In this document: in pieces, positions 56,306 to 64,000 of the stretch
Layout of the letters: every line of letters begins with the position of its first letter
Position numbering within the stretch: the first letter of the stretch is position 1
Assembly: GCA_040357565.1 (NCBI GenBank)
Contig: JBDODJ010000029.1
DNA length: 64,000 nt
From: Cercozoa sp. M6MM
Lineage: Eukaryota; Endomyxa: Ascetosporea
Direction: 5' to 3' (one strand)
Program-made: the position numbers and the translations under genes
The notes under the pieces: generated by a model
Told to the model about the DNA's origin: nothing
The model's input: the letters and a program-made list of their open reading frames with translations, nothing else
Databases searched by the model: none

Positions 56306-59200
56306 TCACCTAACGGCAAATCCGCCACCGACGAAGCGTGCGCGCTCTTGCTGACGCAGCTCGCGAGTGGCGCGTTCGCGGAGCCGCTGCTTCTCCTTGT
56401 TGACGGACTCACCCGGACGTGGAGAGTTCTGATTGCTTCCGAGTGTGCTGTTACGTGGACCCGCAGCTTCTGCTTTCGTCATTTCATCCTCTCCTTGCAT
56501 TGTCATCTACAAGCATAAACACACAACATTCGCCTAATATGCAAGCTAATTCTGTTGAAACTTACAGCCTCGCGGCGGAGCAACTCGTCCTTCTTGGCAG
56601 CATAGTACTTGCGCTTGAGTTCCTGCATATCGTGCGTCATTCGACGCATTTCGCACTTGTACTCATCGCACTGAGCACGCAGCATGTTCAGCTCGGCCGT
56701 GAGTGAGCGCATTTGCCGTGTCTTTTCTTTCACGAGTTGCGTTTGCGCGTTGAGCTGCTCGACCACGTCCACGCCGGGCATTCGCGACAGTTGTTGCTTC
56801 GTCTCGTCGTACTGCCGCTGTTTGTCCTGTACCTGTTCCTGCAACTCGACGCATTGCTCTGTCTTTATCGCTAGGCGCTTCTGTAAAGCCTGCACTTTGT
56901 GGAGAAGCTCCAGCTGCGACGGCGACGTGTCAGCGAGTTGTCTCCACCGATGCACGTTGATCGGATTTTCGAGTTCCTCGCTGAGAGCACGCAGTTTCGT
57001 CTGCTCTGCCAGCAATCGCTTCTGTAGCACGTGTGTTTCTCGCTTCAAGATTTCCAGTGCCGCCGCTGCGATACCCGTACAGGAACTGATATAATCGTGT
57101 TGAAACAGTAAACATGCGTACTCTTGCTCTTCTCGACGTCGAGCTTGCGTGTCAAATCGCGCACACTGAGCTGCAGATGGCGCACCTCCTCGATTCGGTC
57201 CGAGTATTCTTCTTCGCCTTGCACAAGCGCTGTCTGTTGTCGTTTGCACCTTTCCTCGATCAGAATCATCTCGTCCTGTCTCCTCACCAGCTGTGCACCC
57301 ACGATATCTCGTTCATCAACGACTCGGTCAAAGACGCGCTTTTGTGCGCGCTGTGCTTTCTCTGCTGCTGAGAGTGTCTTTCGTAACGCACGCACCTCGG
57401 CGTCTTGCGATGCGAGCAGTGAGTCAGATTGCAGCACAAGCGCTTGTTTCTTGCTAAGCAGCGCGCGAGTTGCCTGTGCCTTTGCCTCAAGCTCTTTTCG
57501 TTCAAAATGCGACGCAATCAGTGCCTTATTCTTTTCGCGAACCTCATCCTTCAGCTGCGTCACCTGATACGACATTACTTGTTGTGCCTGACGAAGCTCT
57601 GCAACTTCGTCTTTTGTAGCAGAGCACATGGAGGCAAGTGTGTTGCGCTCAGCACGCAGTGACTCGTACATCGACTGCTGCTGTGCGTAAACCTTCGCAT
57701 TGGCGGAGATTTGCATGCGTAGTGCTTGCTCGCCGTTTCGGTACTGCTGGATTTGCTCTCGTAGGCTCTGAGTCTTCCGCTGCAGTTTCTTCGCACTCGA
57801 AACAGCTTTCTGCTGCGCAGCAAAAGCTCCTGCCGTGCGGCGTTCGGCGTCTTGAATCTGCTTGTTTACATCCAAGGCTTCGTTTTCGGCAGCACGAGCG
57901 AGTGCGAGAGCATCTGCGGCACGCTCTGCTTCGAGCTCGCGTGCCTTGCGAGCGGCGTCCAACTTTGAAAGCACTCGTCGTAGTTCATTGTCCAGACTTT
58001 CTATGGCATGCGAATCGCGCTGTGCAAGTCCGAGTTGACTTTGTAGTTGCTGCGATAAGCTTTGCAATTCCTGCCTCCAAGCAGCCCGCTGCTTCTCGAT
58101 CGTCGCCTTTTCTCGGCGCAAGATATCGTTAGTAGACTGCGCATGCGCTAGTCTGTCTTGCTGTTTTTCAATTGTTTTCGTGGCACGCTCGAGATCAGAC
58201 TCCAATTTTTGAAATGTACGCGACATCTTTGCGTGCTCTTCGCGCAGTTTGAACAACTCCGACTCGGTACGGTTCAGCGCGTTCTCGCCACTCTCGAGTT
58301 TCTTTTTGTCGACTTCGAGCTTGCGCTGCATCTTTGCTGACTCTGAAAGCAACTTGCGACGCTCGTTGGAAAGCCGCGATGCTATTCGCTCTGCGTCTTC
58401 GGCACGGAGCTTGTTTTCCATCGACACTGACTGGCATTTCTCCGCTTCCTTGGCCAGATTTGTCTTTTCGTGTTGAAGTTTGGCAACTCGCTTCTTCTCG
58501 GTCGCTTCCGAGCGCACCAGTGCACGCATTTTTTCTGCACTTTCACAATCTCATCTTTACAATTCGGGGAGGAGGGCTGGCAGAAGCACGAATACGTACT
58601 TTGCTCTTCATTGAGTTGTGCTGAAAGATCCTCAATCTGCTGCCTGCTCTGTCTCACTCTGCCACGTGCATCAGTGAGGTGCTTCTCCAACACAGTGACA
58701 CGCTCTTCGAGGTCAATCGTCTTTTCTTCCAGCTGACTTCTTTCGCGGCGCAAATCCTCGAGAATATCTTCTCTGGCCGCCTTTTCGGCGACTTCGCGTT
58801 CCGTTGCAGCAGTCATTGCTTGTACACGAGCACGGAGCTGCTCCATCTGACGACGGTCTTTCTGCTCGCGTTCACGTGCGTTCTCCAACATCTGACGGGT
58901 CGAATCGAGCTCCTTGCGCATAGCACGCCGCTCTGCTTGGTTTTCGGCAGTGGTTTCGAGTGCATTTGTCACAGTCTGCGCAGAACCTGCAAGCTCATCG
59001 GAGAGCTCGGCCACCTTAGCAACAAGCTGCTGCTCCCGAGAAGCCGATTCATCGAGTCGGTTTCGCACGTGCTCTAGCACGGCACGGTACTGTACTACAG
59101 TTGGCTCTTCGGCCAATAGTTGAAGAACACGCTGAAGCTCTTCGGTCGAGTGCTCTGGCGACGACGCCGACTTGGGCTTCTTTTCCAGAGTCTCGTCCAT
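56306..59200 (-). CDS. CFAP58: Cilia- and flagella-associated protein 58
   Basis: CFAP58 is a long coiled-coil axonemal protein needed for normal flagellar structure and motility. Four main exons encode about 870 residues, the family length, from MDETLEKKPKSASSPEHSTE (ATG at 59200) to the end RARFVGGGFAVR (TGA 56306-56308). Nearly the whole product is charged heptad-rich coil. The family-specific part is C-terminal: VVDERDIVGAQLVRRQDEMI, EEYSDRIEEVRHLQLSVRDL, TKLRALSEELENPINVHRWR, ELLHKVQALQKRLAIKTEQC, GVDVVEQLNAQTQLVKEKTR, and SLTAELNMLRAQCDEYKCEM with DMQELKRKYYAAKK. LSEELENPxNVHRWR and the order of these blocks match animal and algal CFAP58 (CCDC147). Its presence implies a motile cilium at some life stage. 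Introns are fewer here than in POLE. Its start and the next gene's start are divergent. Confidence 0.93.
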
Positions 59201-59772
59201 CGGCACAGCAGTATTGCGAAAGAGGCACCCTAGGTGCTATTGAGACACCAGGCGAGAACAAAGTAAATGCTGGGAAACAAACCACTGGATCAGCGTTTTT
59301 ATGGCTCGAGAAACGCAAAGGGAAATGGTCAAAGCTCACTGACCTCAAATGCAAAACTGGAACTAAGTTGACACTGTAAAATACTACTGGACGCCAAACA
59401 GTGCGTTTTGAGTGCTAACAGACACTCTAAAAGAGAGTGTGGAAGGCAAGCACACGCGTGCGCATGGGTAGGCCATCGCAGTTATACCCTCCGCGGGAGT
59501 CGCTTGTCGGGACAGAACACCAGCCGGTTTTGCCGTCGTTGCGGCCACAACCGCCCTCCAAAGAAGGTAACACTGCACATTAGTATGCTCGTCGGAGTTG
59601 TCTTTATCAAAGCACTGGACAGAAAGCGAAGCAGTAAAGCGCGAGTTTTTATCCCGCGCGGTGCCGTCGGGACAGCTCAAGTGGCGCCCGGCCTTTCCTT
59701 TCGAACAGCAGGTAGCAAGCGTGCTGTCCTTTCTTGTTGTTCGTCCTGTTACGACGGTTCCTGCGCAGGAAC
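59201..59772. other. Divergent region; possible upstream exons of the next gene
   Basis: This 572-bp stretch separates the CFAP58 start from the ATG at 59773. Plus-strand segments at 59480-59570 and 59620-59710 have acceptable splice borders and could be 5' exons (one reads PVLPSLRPQPPSKE in one frame, a CxxC-containing RFCRRCGHNRPPKK in another). I cannot decide, so they are not annotated as coding. Confidence 0.35.
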
Positions 59773-60387
59773 ATGAGCTTCGAGCGAAACGAGCGTATTC
59801 GCGGCCGTTGGGTCCAGACGGGTACGCTGCTTGATCAAAGTAATCGTGTTGTTCAGCAACGCGTGTGCTGGCGTAGCGAGGAACTCGAGTCGATGCGCGC
59901 GCAGCGCAAGCGACGGCGCCTGGAAGCTAAAGCAAAGAAGGAGCGGAAGACGCGTTCACTGGAGTTGACGCGGCAGAAGAAAGCGTCGAAGCGCGCCAAG
60001 GAGCGCGAAGCGCGCGCGCAGAAGCGACGTGAGAAGAGCATCCGGCAGGCCATGATTGGTGCGTTACACCCCTTGCCCACCCAGCTGTATTCTTTCCCTG
60101 CGTGCACACACCTGTGCGCAATGTGCACAGTACAACAAACGCACCTCGAGAGTGTGCATCGACAACGAGAGCAGCAGCAGCAACCACCGCTTGAGACATC
60201 GGCAGTGGCACCCGCGGAAGAGGAGCAGACCAAGGCGAGCAGCAAGGAGAGTCCGCCGCTGCTTAAGACGAACGAAACTGAGCCTACCAAGGTCGGCATC
60301 GAAGCACAGCAGCAGCTGCCTGAGCCGAGTTTCGATGCCGCCGAAGCACTCGAAGGCAACTCTAACTCCGACTCCATCATTTGTTAA
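59773..60387 (+). CDS. Highly basic Lys/Arg-rich protein
   Basis: Two exons, split by an intron at about 60060-60129, encode roughly 180 residues from MSFERNERIRGRWVQTGTLL (ATG at 59773) to the end EGNSNSDSIIC (TAA 60385-60387). Residues 35-95 are a continuous charged helix with many KR and KK pairs (RAQRKRRRLEAKAKKERK, RQKKASKRAKEREARAQKRR), which suggests RNA binding and nuclear or nucleolar location; this is inference. The C-terminal half is acidic and Gln/Pro/Ser-rich (QREQQQQPP, EEEQTKASSKESPP). No family recognised. The ATG follows a good acceptor (GCGCAG), so additional 5' exons are possible. Confidence 0.55.
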   Translation: MSFERNERIRGRWVQTGTLLDQSNRVVQQRVCWRSEELESMRAQRKRRRLEAKAKKERKTRSLELTRQKKASKRAKEREARAQKRREKSIRQAMIGALHPLPTQLYSFPACTHLCAMCTVQQTHLESVHRQREQQQQPPLETSAVAPAEEEQTKASSKESPPLLKTNETEPTKVGIEAQQQLPEPSFDAAEALEGNSNSDSIIC

Positions 60388-60535
60388 ATTCGGTCTGTTA
60401 TCCGTTATACTACCGTACGTACAGTTGTCTGTTACGGTACGAGTACGACCGGCAGCGCAGATATCTCCTCTAGAACTCACACCCGACTTCGCGTGGCAGC
60501 ACTGCAGCCTGCGCGGCATGCGAAGAGTGCGGCGA

Positions 60536-61494
60536 CTACTGCGGCTGCTGCAGCTCCTCGCGGATCGCCTTCTGGATAGCAGCGACGCGCTGTGCCTTCT
60601 TCTCGCGACCAATGTGCAGCGCCGTTGCGCGCGCCTACCCAGACAGGGGGTACTGGTATACCCAGGACCTGGGGGGGGGGGTTGAGGGCACCTCGAAGGC
60701 CTTGTGCACGCGTCCGTCGGTGTACTTCTGGAGCGCCAGGATGATGTCCAGGTTCTTGGGCTTGTAGGACTTTTTCTTGAGGATCTCCTTGTACTTGACC
60801 TCCTCGCGCGGCATGGCCTTCATCGACATGGCGATACGCGCTGCTCGCTCCAGTCGCTTGTACTGCATGCATAAATAAATAAATAAGCAAATAAATAAAT
60901 AAATAAATAAATAAATGTATATATATATACCATAAACATATGTAAACCATATAATATATAGAAGCAGAATATAAATGCAGCAGCAGTTACCTCGGTGAAT
61001 CTGCCGGGCAAAGGCATGCGAGGGAACGTGCGATCTTTTGATTGCTACGCAAGACACATGAACGGCGTGTGTGTGTGTGTGTGTGTGTGTGCGTGTGTGT
61101 GTGTGTGTGGGGGGGGGGGGGGGGTATCACAGACAGACAGGTCTACCTCCCAGTGCCACGTCAGGCCCAGTCTCAGTGCCATCAAGCGCAGTCGGTCGTA
61201 CACCTGTCACAGCACATTAGTTTATATATATATATATATAACTATACATATCTTTCTAAATTTGTGTGTATATACCTTGGGGTTGAGACGGTTTTCCCTG
61301 ATGCCTCGGTAGGTCTCCTGTGCAGTGAGAGTACAACGCACTGCATACACACATAAAACGCAACAACGCACCTTGCCGAAAAGATCACGCGGCAGGTCGA
61401 CTTTGTACACGTGTCTGAAGAAGGCTGCCGTCGGACTGTCAGCCTACACAACACACACACACACGCACATACACACACGCACATACACACACGC

Positions 61495-61532
<38 letters not shown>

Positions 61533-61812
61533 CATCATCATCATCATCGTGCACATCAGTCACTGACACAAGCGACCTACCATGTGATCTTCGGGGAAGG
61601 CAAACCTGGGCGGCTTTGCGAACGGGTGCTTGAAGCCGAGCTGCAAACGAGAAAAAAAAACAAGCGTGGTTCAAGCAAAAAACGAAACGGGCTCAACTTG
61701 CGAAATAGTATTGCACCTGCTCCTGCATCGAGCGGATCGCCGTCATGCCCGGGTTGGTGAACGCCTTCTTGGCCTTCTTGGCCGCATCGGCTGCCTTCTT
61801 CTTGGGCGCCAT
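60536..61812 (-). CDS. Small basic protein of unknown function, possibly mitochondrial
   Basis: About seven exons run from an ATG at 61812 (MAPKKKAADAAKKAKKAFTN) to a TAG at 60536-60538 (end AAIQKAIREELQQPQ), giving roughly 200 residues. Other exons read GFKHPFAKPPRFAFPEDHM, ADSPTAAFFRHVYKVDLPRD, ETYRGIRENRLNPKVYDRLR with LMALRLGLTWE, QSKDRTFPRMPLPGRFTE, YKRLERAARIAMSMKAMPRE, KEILKKKSYKPKNLDIILAL and ATALHIGREKKAQRVAAIQK. The basic composition and short conserved-looking helices suggest a component of a large complex such as a mitochondrial ribosome or respiratory complex. The VYDRLRLMALRLGL...MPREEVKYKE pattern faintly recalls the small subunit QCR7 of the bc1 complex, but I do not assign it. 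Introns contain a GT repeat plus poly-C (sense) near 61065-61125 and a CA/CAT repeat near 61445-61550. Confidence 0.6.
61066..61124 (+). repeat. GT microsatellite followed by a 16-base G run
   Basis: (GT)n with one GCGT interruption leads into a pure G run at about 61109-61124. On the sense strand of the gene this is a poly-C tract followed by CA repeats, inside an intron. Confidence 0.9.
61445..61550 (+). repeat. CA repeat ending in CAT repeat, intron
   Basis: (CA)n with GCACAT interruptions becomes pure CA and then (CAT)n. It is intronic to the minus-strand gene. Confidence 0.9.
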
Positions 61813-62115
61813 CCGCACGCTGGTCTATGGAGTGCACAAAAAATAAAATCTGTTGCGCAAAGCTCACCGCGTGCGCTGTACTAACCTGTCAGCGTAAGAT
61901 CACTTGCAGACACACCCACCGGCTGCAAGAAGACACCCGGAGCCGAGCGCCGGCCCCAACAAATTGGAAAAATAAAAAATTTGCCGGTTGGTGATTCGCG
62001 GCTGGTAACCATCGGATATGGTTTTACAGGCAGTACAGTAGCTTACAGATCGGGTCCCCCCATCGCGATCGGTAGCCGGCTGTGAGTTTGTGAAATGCAA
62101 ACTAATAGACGATAG
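61813..62115. other. Short spacer between two minus-strand genes
   Basis: This 303-bp stretch holds the 3' end of one gene and the promoter of the next. It contains no coding sequence that I can support. Confidence 0.4.
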
Positions 62116-62987
62116 CTAGAGAGCAAAATCAGGCGGCACAGCGCGTCGCGAGGACTGCTGCGCGCACATGGCGGGCGACTCCGGAGCTTGTTGTTCGCTG
62201 CCGTCACGGTATGCCAGAAATTCGGCAAACGAGCGATTCTCAACTTTCAAGATCTTAAAGTTGGGGCGCTGGATCACAACAAACAATCAGAACACTCAGA
62301 CACACCAACACAGACGCAGTCACAGGCAATACACGGGCACATACAGGCATAGAGAGATCACACGCACAGACAAAAGTACCTCATCAGGCAACAAAATACG
62401 GGGTGTATATAGCTGATCCAGAAACTTCTGAATCCTCGCGCGGTACGCAGTGGCCACATCGAGACCGCGCAGGCAAGCTGCATCGTGTAGAAACAGAAGG
62501 CAGAAAACCTGAGTTCCCGTGCGAAGCGCGCGGAAGATGCTGTTGCGCTGGTGCTGGTGGTCCATGCCGCGGTTGTGGTGTTCGAAGCACACGCCGGTGA
62601 TCTTGAGCATCAACTTGAACAAGTCAGTGCTCACCACCTCCAGTCCGAGCGTGCCCTTGGCCAATGCCGCGTTCTCACATGCTCCCCGCACAAGTGCGAA
62701 GGCACGGACCAGTTCCAGACCCTGGTAATCGACGAGCTCCTCCGAGATATCGCCGCCGGTGTTGAATCCTCCGGTTTTTTCGAACTCCATAAACAAGTCA
62801 AACGCCTGCCCAAACACACTCTCGTATCAACATAAATATGAACAAATAAATACAAATTATAAATGTGAATAAAGAAATAAAAAATAAACAAAATATTATG
62901 TACAAACATATATATATAAATAAAAAAAGATATCAAATACAAATAAAATTTAAAAAATATTTAAATATAAATACAAACATATATATG

Positions 62988-63021
<34 letters not shown>

Positions 63022-63830
63022 CAATCTGTGTGAACTCACGCGATTAATAGGTCCAGCAACGAGTGCCTGCCACGAGTGCTCGCTCTCGAGTGGCAGAGGC
63101 GACGCGGCGGGCGAATGTCCCTGTCCTTGTTCCTGTCCCTGTCCTTGTCTGTGTCCGTGTGTTGCCTGTCCTCCCTGCAACAGGAGCGTGCAGTGCTGCA
63201 TGCGCTTCTTGAGCGACGTGTACAGCAGTCGCAGGTGCCGCCATTCACGCCACTCCTCCAGGGTCGCCGTGTCCTGCCCCTCCGATGACTGCGCAAGTAG
63301 ACAGACTCACAGTCACATTTCAGTAGTCACATAGCAGTCAGTCAGTCACAACTGGAAACTACAACTGGAAACTACAACTGGAAAGCTACCAGCACGGGCT
63401 GATCCGGCGGCGTTTGACCGATCGCGAGCTGTGTCTCGTCTTCCTCTTGTTGCTAAGGGAAGGAAGAGGTAGAGGTAATGCACCGGTGGGTAAGGGGGCA
63501 CAAACGCACCTGCAACTCGGCCTGCCGTGAGCGCAGAAAGTGTATCAGCACGTACCACGCCATCTTGTACTTCTCGAGCGCTTGCTCTGTCTCCAGCAGC
63601 ATAGGGGTTAAGGGGTAAGAGGTAAGGGGTAAGGGGTGGGGAGGGGAGAGGGGTAAAGCACCCGGCATGCCGAAGTTTTCGCCGGCGGCGCCGTCGCGCA
63701 GCAGTGAGAGCGCGAAGAGCGCCAACTCGTCTTCCGAAGTGCCATCGACGTCCAGCTGCACACATGACCCCCCAGTTTACCCCTCAGTTCACCCCTTGCT
63801 ACCCCCTCGGAGAGCCGGTACATTCAGAGC
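62116..63830 (-). CDS. Uncharacterised protein, 5' end probably beyond the window
   Basis: Six or more exons are legible, ending at a TAG (62116-62118). From the N-terminal side they read LDVDGTSEDELALFALSLLR with DGAAGENFGMPG (63757-63660), LLETEQALEKYKMAWYVLIH with FLRSRQAELQ (63605-63510), QQEEDETQLAIGQTPPDQPV, EEWREWRHLRLLYTSLKKRM with a Gln/Gly/His stretch (63290-63040), AFDLFMEFEKTGGFNTGGDI, DYQGLELVRAFALVRGACEN, LEVVSTDLFKLMLKITGVCF, FRALRTGTQVFCLLFLHDAA, RIQKFLDQLYTPRILLPDE and PNFKILKVENRSFAEFLAYR. The pattern is a soluble alpha-helical protein. I recognise no family. A short exon upstream (NVPALRG near 63820) suggests that the gene continues past the right edge. One intron (62820-63035) is AT-rich and longer than usual. 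Confidence 0.5.
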
Positions 63831-63899
63831 CCCGATAACGTGTGTCTTTTGCATGTCGATCTGTGCTCTGTATGCAAGGGGTAATACATTCACACATAG

Positions 63900-63985
63900 C
63901 TGTACATGTTTGTACATGTTTGTACATGTTTGTACATACCTGTATATACATACATGCATGCATACATAGACATACAAATATACAT
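63900..63985 (+). repeat. TACATG-type repeats at the right edge
   Basis: GTACATGTTT occurs four times in tandem, followed by TACATA and CATG units. The same TACATG flavour is seen in many introns of POLE. Confidence 0.7.
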
Positions 63986-64000
63986 ATACATACAGGGGGG

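Noticed and set aside
1-64000. Search for tRNA, rRNA, spliceosomal RNA, CRISPR arrays, integrases and transposases
   Set aside because: By eye I found no tRNA T-loop with matching stems, no U6 or 5S signature, no spaced palindromic repeats and no transposase or reverse-transcriptase motifs. A tRNAscan-SE, Infernal and RepeatMasker run would be decisive.

Overview
The window is nuclear DNA of a flagellated, probably unicellular eukaryote whose lineage I cannot place. The evidence is spliceosomal GT-AG introns in almost every gene, a cytosolic ribosomal protein (eS8), V-ATPase subunit F, DNA polymerase epsilon, translin and the axonemal protein CFAP58. Genes are dense, lie on both strands and are often divergent, with spacers from about 0.1 to 1.9 kb. 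Introns are mostly 45-110 nt and very numerous. Seven runs of N are assembly gaps, and all sit in or beside simple repeats or homopolymer C tracts, apparently within introns.

Layout. Bases 249-2380 (-) hold a basic, perhaps mitochondrial protein of about 430 residues. 2556-3173 (+) is V-ATPase subunit F. 3822-5140 (-) is a Ser/Gln-rich protein. 5775-20295 (+) is the whole catalytic subunit of DNA polymerase epsilon, broken into more than 55 exons. After a 1.9-kb spacer come eS8 (22164-22825, -) and, divergently, a RidA-family deaminase (23295-24237, +). 25806-26808 (+) is a voltage-gated proton channel of the Hv1 family. 27312-37251 holds four uncharacterised genes, the last a polyglutamine membrane protein. 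38394-40170 (+) is an isopenicillin-N-synthase-like 2-oxoglutarate/Fe(II) oxygenase. 40754-43643 (-) is a type I membrane protein with a large extracytoplasmic region. 44127-50145 (+) is a very long gene that starts with a prolyl-4-hydroxylase-like oxygenase domain and continues in frame into an F-box-like segment. 50593-52097 (-) is translin, 52360-52921 (-) a small membrane protein, 53151-55760 (+) a type II membrane protein that looks like a glycosyltransferase, 56306-59200 (-) CFAP58, 59773-60387 (+) a highly basic protein, 60536-61812 (-) a small basic protein, and 62116 to the right edge (-) an unrecognised gene.

These are mostly unrelated housekeeping, ciliary and membrane genes. I see no operon, gene cluster, CRISPR array, transposon or viral segment. 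The unusual features are non-coding: (1) introns drawn from a few recurrent sequence families, including a strand-polarised TTAC followed by a poly-C tract; (2) eight exact copies of the palindrome TCCGCGCGGA; (3) short dispersed or tandem repeats in spacers; and (4) the apparent oxygenase/F-box fusion.

Exon boundaries were read by eye from splice sites and frame continuity. Gene spans for recognised families are reliable, but individual splice sites may be off by a few bases.
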